Shown here one piece after another: positions 35,546-43,092 of a stretch of DNA of 64,000 nt. Location: positions 1-64,000 of the forward strand of contig NZ_WMIG01000010.1 in assembly GCF_009711205.1 (NCBI RefSeq). Reading direction: 5' to 3'. Numbering within the stretch: the stretch's first letter is position 1; every line of letters begins with the position of its first letter. This DNA comes from Paracoccus litorisediminis. GTDB lineage: Bacteria > Pseudomonadota > Alphaproteobacteria > Rhodobacterales > Rhodobacteraceae. A program made the translations under genes and the position numbers. The notes under the pieces were generated by a model. It saw only the letters and a list, made by a program, of their open reading frames with translations, was not told where the DNA came from and made no database searches.

Positions 35546-36294
35546 TGTCCGAGAACCCGCAAAAGCCCTCGGGCGAATTGACCCTGCTGCAACTGCTGCC
35601 CAATGTGCTGACGGTGGCCGCCATCTGCGCGGGCCTGTCGGCGATCCGCTTTGGCGTGCAGGGGAATTATACGCTGGCCGTGCTGTTGATCATCCTTGCC
35701 GGGGTGCTGGACGGGGTGGACGGGCGGTTGGCCCGCGCACTTGGCAGTTCCAGCAAGATCGGTGCCGAGCTGGATTCGCTGGCCGATTTCCTGAACTTCG
35801 GCGTGGCGCCGCCCCTGCTGCTGTATTTCTGGGGCCTGGACCATTTCCGCGGCATCGCCTGGATCTCGGTTCTGGTCTTTGCGGTTTGCAGCGTGATGCG
35901 GCTGGCGCGGTTCAATGTCGGCGCCAAGGCCGATGCGACCGAACGCCCCGACACCGCCTATTTTCAGGGCGTTCCCTCGCCCGCCGGTGCGCTGCTGGTC
36001 ATGCTGCCGATGTATCTGTCCTTCCTGTTCGGCAACAAGCCCGTCCTGCCCGAGCCGGTCATCTGCATCTACATGGTCGCCGTAGGGTTGTTGCTTATCA
36101 GCCGCATCCCGACATGGTCGTTCAAGAAAACCCGCATATCACGCGAGAACGTCAAGTTTTTCCTGATCGCGGTGACGGCAACGCTGGCCGCCTTGCTGAC
36201 TTTTCCTTGGGCGACGTTGATTGTGCTTTGCCTTGCCTATGTAGGCATGGTCATCTGGGCCTTGTTGGAGAAACGCAAATCATCTGCGGGTTGA
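35545..36294 (+). CDS. pssA: CDP-diacylglycerol-serine O-phosphatidyltransferase
   Basis: A 249-residue polytopic membrane enzyme that makes phosphatidylserine from CDP-diacylglycerol and serine. The CDP-alcohol phosphotransferase motif is complete: D59-G60-x2-A63-R64-x8-G73-x3-D77-x3-D81. At least six hydrophobic segments follow the usual layout. It directly supplies the substrate of the Psd encoded just upstream, and the two genes overlap by one base. The methyltransferase gene follows after nine bases. Confidence 0.95.
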   Translation: MSENPQKPSGELTLLQLLPNVLTVAAICAGLSAIRFGVQGNYTLAVLLIILAGVLDGVDGRLARALGSSSKIGAELDSLADFLNFGVAPPLLLYFWGLDHFRGIAWISVLVFAVCSVMRLARFNVGAKADATERPDTAYFQGVPSPAGALLVMLPMYLSFLFGNKPVLPEPVICIYMVAVGLLLISRIPTWSFKKTRISRENVKFFLIAVTATLAALLTFPWATLIVLCLAYVGMVIWALLEKRKSSAG

Positions 36295-36303
36295 GCAAGG
36301 CAT

Positions 36304-36921
36304 ATGGATATAAAGGCGGTACAGGCGTCCTACTCACGCTGGGCCCCGATCTATGACGGGACGTTCGGGGCGCTGACCAATGGGGGCCGAAAAAAGGCCG
36401 TCGGTTACATCAACTCACGTGGTGGCAGCGTGCTGGAGGTCGGGGTCGGAACCGGCCTGTCGCTACAGCACTACGAGCCCGGCATGCGGGTCACGGGCAT
36501 CGATTTCAGCCATGAAATGCTGGAAAAGGCACGTGAGAAGGTCGAAAAACAGAACCTGACCCAGGTCCACGAATTGCGGCAGATGGATGCCCGTTCGCTG
36601 GACTTCCCCGACGACCATTTCGACACCGTGGCCGCCATGCATGTGCTGTCCGTGGTGCCGGAACCCGAAAAGGTGATGGCCGAGATCGCACGGGTCTGTA
36701 AACCGGGCGGCAAGGTGGTCATCACCAACCATTTCGCCCGCAGCGAGGGCGCGCTGGCGGCGATCGAAAAGGCGTTTGCGCCGCTGGCCAATGTCATTGG
36801 CTGGCATTCCGATTTCCGCATCGAGACCGTGCTGGGCGAATCCTGCCTGCAGCTTGAATCGCGCGAAACCATCCCGCCCTTCATGACCTTTCTGGTGCTG
36901 GGCAAACGTCAGCCCAACTGA
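36304..36921 (+). CDS. pmtA: Phosphatidylethanolamine N-methyltransferase (PmtA-like SAM methyltransferase)
   Basis: A 205-residue class I SAM methyltransferase. The SAM motif is VLEVGVGTGLSLQHYEPG (about residues 42-59), then GIDFSHEMLEKAREKV and the post-motif segment FDTVAAMHVLSVVPEP. Length and the N-terminal YSRWAPIYDGTFG match the Rhodobacter-type PmtA, which methylates phosphatidylethanolamine three times to phosphatidylcholine. Position behind psd and pssA supports this: the three genes would take CDP-diacylglycerol to phosphatidylcholine in one operon. A general methyltransferase is the alternative. Confidence 0.85.
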   Translation: MDIKAVQASYSRWAPIYDGTFGALTNGGRKKAVGYINSRGGSVLEVGVGTGLSLQHYEPGMRVTGIDFSHEMLEKAREKVEKQNLTQVHELRQMDARSLDFPDDHFDTVAAMHVLSVVPEPEKVMAEIARVCKPGGKVVITNHFARSEGALAAIEKAFAPLANVIGWHSDFRIETVLGESCLQLESRETIPPFMTFLVLGKRQPN

Positions 36922-36928
36922 ACGAAAA

Positions 36929-36954
36929 CCACCGGTCGGCAAGCCGTCCGGTGG
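36929..36954. terminator. Hairpin between pmtA and the convergent isomerase gene
   Basis: Arms CCACCGGTCGG and CCGTCCGGTGG (one mismatch) with a CAAG loop lie seven bases after the pmtA stop. No strong U-run, but the place between convergent genes suggests termination. Confidence 0.55.
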
Positions 36955-36981
36955 CCAATTTCAAAAGGTTATGGTCGAAAC

Positions 36982-37806
36982 CTAACGCGCCAACCCCGCT
37001 GCTGCCAGCCACTCGACCGAACGCATGATCCGGCCCTTGTCGCGCAGTTCAAGGATCAACCGGGGCGAGGATTTCAACTCGGCCAGCGCGCGAAACACTC
37101 CGTGCCACAGGATGTTCCCCTCGCCAATCGCCCAGTGGCGGTCGGCATAGCCATCGGCATCCTGCAGATGGACGTGTTGCAGGCGCTCGCCCGCACGGCG
37201 GATGAAATAATCCACCGGCGGCGCGCCGGTCGCGCCATGGGCGTAATGCGCGTGCCCGGTATCGACGGACACCGCCATGGCCGGGGAATCGAAGCTGTCG
37301 GCAAGGATGCGGCGAATATCGGGGTCCTTGTCCTCGATATTTTCGACGACCATGGTGACACCGATATCTTCGGCGCGGGCGACGACCGGAGCCATGATCT
37401 TATGGCAATTCTCGATCACCCAGTCATAGGCCGAGCGATCCGAGAAATTGTCCAGATTGTTGAAATCCCAGGTCGTGTAGGGCGAATGGATGACCATCTG
37501 CGTCGCACCCAGATAGTCGCAGACTTCCAGCCCCTGCAGATATTTCCGGGTGATCACCGCCTGCATGTCGGGATCGGGATTGGCGATGTTCAGGCCCCAG
37601 AACGGACCGTGGATGCCCAACCGCCCCTGATAGCCAGACAGGATATGGCGGGCCTGATCGGCCACCGATTTCCAGTCGCCATTCAGCAGATCGGCATCGA
37701 AGAAATCCTGAAGCTCGACATCGCGATCCTCGGCAAGGATGAAATCGCGAAAGTCCTCAAGCGCCGCAGTCGGCAGCGCCATGCCCAGCAATGGCAGGTC
37801 GGTCAT
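36982..37806 (-). CDS. Sugar phosphate isomerase/epimerase-like TIM-barrel protein
   Basis: A 274-residue protein of the xylose isomerase-like/AP endonuclease 2 TIM-barrel family. Likely metal ligands are spread as in relatives: the Glu in VVENIEDKD, Asp-His in SVDTGHAHY, His in HVHLQDADG and Glu in LILELRD. Members isomerise or epimerise sugars or inosose-type compounds. It is the last gene of the eight-gene minus-strand operon. It would act on the sugar released by the phosphodiesterase and phosphatase upstream. Substrate not known. Confidence 0.8.
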   Translation of the reverse strand: MTDLPLLGMALPTAALEDFRDFILAEDRDVELQDFFDADLLNGDWKSVADQARHILSGYQGRLGIHGPFWGLNIANPDPDMQAVITRKYLQGLEVCDYLGATQMVIHSPYTTWDFNNLDNFSDRSAYDWVIENCHKIMAPVVARAEDIGVTMVVENIEDKDPDIRRILADSFDSPAMAVSVDTGHAHYAHGATGAPPVDYFIRRAGERLQHVHLQDADGYADRHWAIGEGNILWHGVFRALAELKSSPRLILELRDKGRIMRSVEWLAAAGLAR

Positions 37807-37808
37807 GA

Positions 37809-38486
37809 TCAGGCTTTCTCGAAAAGGGGAAGGGAAAGATCGCTTAACAATGTGTGAAATTCGTCCATGCCGTGGACCAAGTGATGCGCGCCCGCGTCAA
37901 GCAGGCGGTCGGCATGGCCCTCGCGGTGTTCCGACGGGCCGATAAAGCCCACGGCCAGACATCCCGCGTCACGGGCGCACAGGATGCCATGCGGGTTGTC
38001 GTCGATGAAGATTGCCCGTTCCGGCGCGACGCCAAGACGCGCGGCGGCAAATATCGCCAGATCGGGGGCGGGCTTGGCACGGGCGACATGCTCGGCCGAA
38101 TAGACATGCGGACCGAAACGCCGCGCCAGCGGCGTCCGCGCGATGGAACGGTCCAGCCGTCGGATGCTGGAATTCGAGCAGACCGCCATGGCCACGTCGA
38201 AGTCCCACAACACACGCTCGATCCCCGGTATATGTGGGATATGCTGGTCGAACATCTGGAACAGCATCCGGTCGGCTGCCGCAAACACCTGTTCGGCGTC
38301 CAGTCCCGCCTGCGCCATCCATCCCCGGCTTTGATCGCCACCATTGCCGGAAAAGATGCGCGCGGCCTCATCCCGGTCCATCGGGAAACCGGCAGCGGTA
38401 ATGGCCTGCGCCAACGCTCCGCAGCCCAGCGGCTCGCTGTCCAGCAGCACGCCGTCGCAGTCGAAAAGGATCGCGTCATAACTCAT
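37809..38486 (-). CDS. HAD-superfamily phosphatase (beta-phosphoglucomutase-like)
   Basis: A 225-residue cytoplasmic HAD hydrolase. Motif I FDCDGVLLDSEPLG supplies the nucleophile Asp; motif II is in MAVCSNSS; the lysine of motif III lies in ARAKPAPD; motif IV is FIDDNPHGI. Subclass IA cap. The ATG overlaps the stop of the GDPD gene (ATGA), so the two are translationally coupled. In this context it probably dephosphorylates the sugar or polyol phosphate produced by the phosphodiesterase. A phosphomutase role is the alternative. Confidence 0.87.
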   Translation of the reverse strand: MSYDAILFDCDGVLLDSEPLGCGALAQAITAAGFPMDRDEAARIFSGNGGDQSRGWMAQAGLDAEQVFAAADRMLFQMFDQHIPHIPGIERVLWDFDVAMAVCSNSSIRRLDRSIARTPLARRFGPHVYSAEHVARAKPAPDLAIFAAARLGVAPERAIFIDDNPHGILCARDAGCLAVGFIGPSEHREGHADRLLDAGAHHLVHGMDEFHTLLSDLSLPLFEKA

Positions 38487-39241
38487 GCGGTGCATTCCTC
38501 GGTCATCAATTCGCGGACAAGGACGGGATTGTCCGAGACGATATAGCCCGGGCCGCGCGCGATCCAGTGCCGGATCAGGTCGGGGTCGTTGACGGTCCAG
38601 ACCGAGGTTGCCACCAGCGGGCGCAGGCTGCGGATCAGGTCGAACTCGGCCTCGAACAACTCATGATGGATGCCGACGATATCGACCAGCCCATCGACCT
38701 CGGCCAGAAGCGCCGCGATGCCACCCTGACGCGTGGCCCAGTCGCGGTTGACCGAGATCAGCCGCCCGAATTCCGGGGCAACATCGCGGATCTCGCGCAC
38801 GACGGAAATGTCGAAGCTGTGCAGGACCGAGCGCGCCTGCAACCCGCGCTGGCGCAGCGCCTCGGCGGCCATGGCGACCATGCCGGGATAGGGCTGGCCG
38901 TTCTGATCCGCCTTGAGTTCGACATACAGATCGGCCGTGTCCGGGGTCAGGATATCCAGCACCTCGTCAAAGCTTGGCACGCCTTCGTCGATCAGCGCAC
39001 CATCCGGGCCCTTCAGGCGCAGCGCGCGGCGGCTTTCGGGGGTCAGGTCACGGACAAGACCGGTTCCGTCCGTCGTGCGCTCCAGCGTGGCGTCATGGAT
39101 CACCACCAGCTCACCGGCATCGGTCAGGTGCAGGTCGAATTCGATGGCGTCGAAACCGTGCCGGACGGTCTGGCGAAAGCCGTAGGCCGAGTTCTCGGCC
39201 CAGAGGTTGCGGGCGCCGCGATGCGCCATGATCTTGGGCAT
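38483..39241 (-). CDS. Glycerophosphodiester phosphodiesterase family protein
   Basis: A 252-residue GDPD-fold enzyme. The catalytic set is visible near the N-terminus: HRGARNLWAENS (first His and Glu), then FDLHLTDAGELVVIHDATLERTTDG split as E-x-D and the second His. No signal peptide, so it acts in the cytoplasm after import. It lies directly behind the peptide-type ABC permease genes and is coupled to the HAD phosphatase. Such a pair could split an imported phosphodiester and dephosphorylate the product. UgpQ-like glycerophosphodiester breakdown is the simple alternative. Confidence 0.9.
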   Translation of the reverse strand: MPKIMAHRGARNLWAENSAYGFRQTVRHGFDAIEFDLHLTDAGELVVIHDATLERTTDGTGLVRDLTPESRRALRLKGPDGALIDEGVPSFDEVLDILTPDTADLYVELKADQNGQPYPGMVAMAAEALRQRGLQARSVLHSFDISVVREIRDVAPEFGRLISVNRDWATRQGGIAALLAEVDGLVDIVGIHHELFEAEFDLIRSLRPLVATSVWTVNDPDLIRHWIARGPGYIVSDNPVLVRELMTEECTA

Positions 39242-39256
39242 GTCTGTATCCTTCGT

Positions 39257-40120
39257 TCAGCGGATTGTCGGGTCCAGCCGGTCGCGCAGCCAGTCCCCCA
39301 TAAGCGAAATACTCAGCGTCGTCAGCACGATCACCACGGATGGAGCCAGCATGATCCATGGCGCGCGCGTCAGATATTCGCGGCCAAAGCCCACCATGTT
39401 CCCCAGTGAGCTTTGCGGCGGCTGCACCCCAAGCCCCAGAAAGCTAAGGCCGGATTCCATCAGGATGATTTCCGGGAAGGTCAGCGTCATCGACACGATC
39501 AGGGTCGAGGCGACATTGGGCAGGATGTGGCGCAGATAGACCCGGCGCGGGTTCGCGCCCAGTTGCACCACTGCCGCCGCATAGCCCTGGGCCGAGGCCG
39601 AAATCGCCAACCCGCGCGCGATGCGGGCGTAACGCTCCCACCCGTAAAAGCCCATCAGGCAGACCAGCAGCCACATGGATGAGCCGAAAAACGCCAGCAC
39701 CGCCAGCGACATGATCATGAAGGGCAGCGCCGCCTGAAAATCGGCCAGCGCCATCACCAGATGCTCGACCCAGCCGCGGAATTGCGCGGCCAGGAAGCCC
39801 AAGGTGGTGCCCAAGACCGCCGACAGGATCGTCGCGCCAAAGGCGATGACAAGCGACACCCGGATCGACTGGATCAGCCGCGACAGCACGTCCCGGCCCA
39901 GTTCATCCGTGCCCAGCAGGTGGCCCGGCGTGCCCATCGGGGCCAGCCGCGCCATCAGGTCCATGCGGGTGATGTCATAGGGGCGGATCTGGTCGGCAAA
40001 GATCGCCACCAACACCATCGTTGCGATCCAGATCATCGACAACACGACAAGGAACGGCATCTTCAGACGGATGCGGGTCAGCAGATGCGGTGCGGGAAGG
40101 ACGGTTGCAGTCGTCATCAT
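39257..40120 (-). CDS. Peptide/opine-type ABC transporter permease (DppC family)
   Basis: A 287-residue permease with an N-terminal helix (LVVLSMIWIATMVLVAIFA) and five more predicted helices. The DppC-type features are HLLGTDELGRDVLSRLI at about residues 90-106 and the EAA region QLGANPRRVYLRHILPN. It forms the channel together with the DppB-type protein encoded seven bases upstream. The GDPD gene follows after 15 bases. The substrate class for this family is peptides, opines, oligosaccharides or sugar phosphodiesters. Confidence 0.92.
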   Translation of the reverse strand: MMTTATVLPAPHLLTRIRLKMPFLVVLSMIWIATMVLVAIFADQIRPYDITRMDLMARLAPMGTPGHLLGTDELGRDVLSRLIQSIRVSLVIAFGATILSAVLGTTLGFLAAQFRGWVEHLVMALADFQAALPFMIMSLAVLAFFGSSMWLLVCLMGFYGWERYARIARGLAISASAQGYAAAVVQLGANPRRVYLRHILPNVASTLIVSMTLTFPEIILMESGLSFLGLGVQPPQSSLGNMVGFGREYLTRAPWIMLAPSVVIVLTTLSISLMGDWLRDRLDPTIR

Positions 40121-40126
40121 CAGTCC

Positions 40127-41053
40127 TCAGTGAGCAGGCTTGGCGCGCAGGCGCGGGTCCAGCAGGCCATAGGAAAAATCGACCAGCAGATTCGCCACCA
40201 CCATCGAAGCGGCGATGACCAGCAGCAGGCATTGCACCACCGCCAGATCGCGGTTTGCGACCGAGACGACGATCAGCCGCCCAATCCCCGGCCATGAAAA
40301 GATGCTTTCGACCACCACCGCGCCTGCGATCAGCGCGCCCAGCATGAAGCCGATCAGCGTGACGATGGGCACCGCCGCATTGGGCAGCGCGTGACGCCAG
40401 ACCACCTCCCGCCAGGGCAAGCCCTTGGCCATGGCGGTGCGGATATAGGGCTGGCCCAGCACCTCGATCATGGCCGAGCGCGAGAACCGCGCAAGGATGC
40501 CGATGCCGCCGATGGACAGGGTGGCAATGGGCAGGATGGCGTGACGCCAGCTGGACTGCCCGCCCGAGGGCAGCCAGTCCAGCCGGACTGCAAAGACCAG
40601 AACCAGCACCAGCCCAAGGACAAAGGACGGGATGGTGAAGCCAAAGATCGACATCATGATGACGCCGCGATCCGCCACCGACTGGCGGTGCAGCGCGGCA
40701 TAGACCCCCGCCGGAATGCCGATCGCCAGTTTCAGGATCAGCGCGGGCACGGTCAGAGCCAGCGTCGCCGGGATGCGCTGCAGCACCAGATCGATGGCGG
40801 GCGACTGGTCGCGCATCGAGACGCCGAAATCGAAGCTGAGGATCTGGCGCAGATAGGCCAGGTATTGCTGCCACAGCGGGTCGTCCAACCCCCAACGGGC
40901 GCGGAAAGCATCGACCGCGTCCTGCGGCGCATCCGGCCCCAGCAGGACCTGCGCCGGATCGCCCGACAGGCGCAGCACGACAAAGGCAAAGGTCACGACC
41001 AGCAGGATGGTCAGAAAGGCGCGGGCCAGCTTGGCAAGGATGAAGCGGATCAT
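40127..41053 (-). CDS. Peptide/opine-type ABC transporter permease (DppB family)
   Basis: A 308-residue permease. N-terminal helix ILAKLARAFLTILLVVTFAF, then the DppB-type region RARWGLDDPLWQQYLAYL and LPIATLSIGGIGILARFSRS. The EAA-like loop is GLPWREVVWRHALPNAAVP. Six predicted helices. The ATG at 41053 has GAGG six bases upstream, so the six extra in-frame codons to 41071 are not used. It pairs with the DppC-type protein that follows. Confidence 0.92.
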   Translation of the reverse strand: MIRFILAKLARAFLTILLVVTFAFVVLRLSGDPAQVLLGPDAPQDAVDAFRARWGLDDPLWQQYLAYLRQILSFDFGVSMRDQSPAIDLVLQRIPATLALTVPALILKLAIGIPAGVYAALHRQSVADRGVIMMSIFGFTIPSFVLGLVLVLVFAVRLDWLPSGGQSSWRHAILPIATLSIGGIGILARFSRSAMIEVLGQPYIRTAMAKGLPWREVVWRHALPNAAVPIVTLIGFMLGALIAGAVVVESIFSWPGIGRLIVVSVANRDLAVVQCLLLVIAASMVVANLLVDFSYGLLDPRLRAKPAH

Positions 41054-41060
41054 GAAAACC

Positions 41061-42038
41061 TCAGGCGGCAACGGGCCGGGCGTGGCCCAGCTTCAGGCAG
41101 GCGGCCAGCCGCCCGTCATGTTCGGCCAGTTCGGGCCGGGTCGCGGCGCAACCTGCATCGGAATGGCGGCAGCGCGGATGAAAGGCACAGCCCGATGGTC
41201 GGCTGGCGGGATTGGGCGGCTCTCCCTTCAGGATGATGCGCCCGTCCAGCCCCTGCCCCGGTTTCGGGACCGAGGACACCAGCGCCCGCGTATAAGGATG
41301 GCGCGGGTCCGAAAATATCCGGTCCGAGGAGGCGATCTCGACCACGCGGCCCAGATACATCACCGCCACCCGGTCACAGATATTGCGCACCACCTTCAGG
41401 TCATGGCTGATAAAGACCATGGTCAGCCGCTCTCGTTCCTGCAATTCGCGCAGCAGGTTCACCACCTGCGCCTGAATCGAGACATCCAGCGCCGAGACGG
41501 GTTCGTCGCAGACCAGAAAACGCGGGCGACTGGCCAGCGCGCGGGCGATGACGACGCGCTGGCGCTGCCCGCCGGACAGTTCATGCGGATAGCGGTCGGC
41601 CTGATCGGCGCGCAGCCCGACCCGCGCCATCAGCGCGGCCACGCGGTCGCGAGCGTCCTCGCCCTTGGCCAGACCGTGGATCTCCAGCGGCTCAGATATC
41701 TGGCGGCTGATGGTCATGCGCCGGTCCAGTGCCGCCAGCGGGTCCTGATAGACCAGTTGCATATCGGCCCGCAGCTTGCGCCAATCCGCGCTGCCGGGGG
41801 CGGGCATCGGCTGGCCGCGATAGCGGACCTCGCCCTGCCATGGCCGTTCCAGTCCCAGCAGCATTCGGCCAAGCGTCGATTTTCCCGAGCCGCTTTCCCC
41901 GACAATGCCAAGGATTTCGCCTTCGTGCAGGGTCAGGTCGATGCCATCGACGGCACGGATATCATTGGCTTTTCCAAACAGGGGTTTGGCGGTGGCATAG
42001 CGCTGGACCAGCCCGCGCACATCAAGCAACGGGCTCAT
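41061..42038 (-). CDS. Peptide/opine-type ABC transporter ATP-binding protein (DppF family)
   Basis: A 325-residue ATPase. Walker A GESGSGKSTLGRML, signature ELSGGQRQRVVIARALASRP, Walker B FLVCDEPVSALDV and switch His in VFISHDLKVVRNI. The C-terminal oligopeptide-transporter region with clustered cysteines (CAFHPRCRHSDAGC) is present. The ATG overlaps the stop of the DppD-type gene (ATGA). Together the two ATPases energise the DppBC-type permease. Confidence 0.94.
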   Translation of the reverse strand: MSPLLDVRGLVQRYATAKPLFGKANDIRAVDGIDLTLHEGEILGIVGESGSGKSTLGRMLLGLERPWQGEVRYRGQPMPAPGSADWRKLRADMQLVYQDPLAALDRRMTISRQISEPLEIHGLAKGEDARDRVAALMARVGLRADQADRYPHELSGGQRQRVVIARALASRPRFLVCDEPVSALDVSIQAQVVNLLRELQERERLTMVFISHDLKVVRNICDRVAVMYLGRVVEIASSDRIFSDPRHPYTRALVSSVPKPGQGLDGRIILKGEPPNPASRPSGCAFHPRCRHSDAGCAATRPELAEHDGRLAACLKLGHARPVAA

Positions 42039-43021
42039 GCCGGGACCTCCTGCTGGGTCATGTGTCGAAGTGACGATTGGACGGGATGAAAACAGGCGAC
42101 CGCGCCGCCGGATCGCTGGTCCTTCAGGTCCGGGGCATAGGAATTGCACAGCGACGATGCGGCATCACAGCGCGGGGCAAAGGCGCAACCGGCCGGCAGG
42201 GCGCGCGGATCGGGCACCGTGCCCTCGATCGGGCGCAGCCGGGCGCGGCCCGCCTCCAGATCGGGGATCGCGCGGAACAGCCCGTGCGTATAGGGATGGG
42301 CAGGTGCCGCGAACAGGCTGTCGATGTCGTTCGCCTCGACGATCCGGCCCGCATACATCACTGCCGCCCGGTCGCAGACCGCCGAGACCGCGCCAAGGTC
42401 GTGGCTGATAAAGACCATCGCCATGCCGGTCTGACGGCGCAAGCCAGCCAGCAGGTCCAGAATTTGCGCCTGAATGGTTGCGTCCAGCGCGGTCGTCGGC
42501 TCATCCGCGATCAGCAGGTCGGGTTGACCGGCAAGGGCCATGGCGATCATGATGCGCTGGCACTGACCACCGGAAAACTCATGCGGGTACAGGTCGATGC
42601 GACGCTTGGCGTCGGGAATGCCGACCATATCCATCAGCCGCAGCACCTCGGTCCGGGCCTGCGCACCACGCAGCCCGCGATGTAGGCGCAGGCCTTCGCC
42701 AATTTGCCGACCGACGCGCTGCACCGGGTTCAGCGAAGATGACGGGTCCTGAAAGATCATCGCGATGCGGGCACCGCGCACCCCTTCCAGTGTGGTCCTT
42801 GGCGCGCCGATCAGTTCCTGCCCGTCCAACCGGACCGAGCCCTGGACCCGCGCCTTGCCCGGCAGCAATCCCAGCGCTGCCAGCCACGTTACCGACTTGC
42901 CGCAGCCGCTTTCGCCGACCAGACCGATGGCCTCGCCGCGGTCGATATCCAGATCGATACCGTGCAGGACCGGAACGCCGTCAAAGGCGACCGTCAGATC
43001 CCGGATGGAGACGAACGACAT
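42035..43021 (-). CDS. Peptide/opine-type ABC transporter ATP-binding protein (DppD family)
   Basis: A 328-residue ATPase. Walker A GESGCGKSVTWLAA, signature FSGGQCQRIMIAMALAGQPD, Walker B LLIADEPTTALDA and switch His in VFISHDLGAVSAV. The C-terminal extension carries GCAFAPRCDAASSLC, the cysteine pattern of oligopeptide transporter ATPases. It follows the binding-protein gene after a 71-base gap with a terminator-like hairpin, so it is expressed by read-through. Confidence 0.94.
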   Translation of the reverse strand: MSFVSIRDLTVAFDGVPVLHGIDLDIDRGEAIGLVGESGCGKSVTWLAALGLLPGKARVQGSVRLDGQELIGAPRTTLEGVRGARIAMIFQDPSSSLNPVQRVGRQIGEGLRLHRGLRGAQARTEVLRLMDMVGIPDAKRRIDLYPHEFSGGQCQRIMIAMALAGQPDLLIADEPTTALDATIQAQILDLLAGLRRQTGMAMVFISHDLGAVSAVCDRAAVMYAGRIVEANDIDSLFAAPAHPYTHGLFRAIPDLEAGRARLRPIEGTVPDPRALPAGCAFAPRCDAASSLCNSYAPDLKDQRSGGAVACFHPVQSSLRHMTQQEVPA

Positions 43022-43045
43022 GCGCCGCCCTCCTGTCTTGCTTGG

Positions 43046-43081
43046 AAAAATGAAACAGGGCGGATGCTGTCACCCGCCCTG
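43046..43081 (-). terminator. Attenuator-like hairpin between binding protein and ATPase genes
   Basis: Read on the minus strand, perfect 8-bp arms CAGGGCGG and CCGCCCTG are followed by TTTCATTTTT. It lies within the operon, just after the binding-protein stop at 43093. It probably terminates part of the transcripts so that binding protein is made in excess. Confidence 0.65.
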
Positions 43082-43092
43082 CCCGTTCGAAA

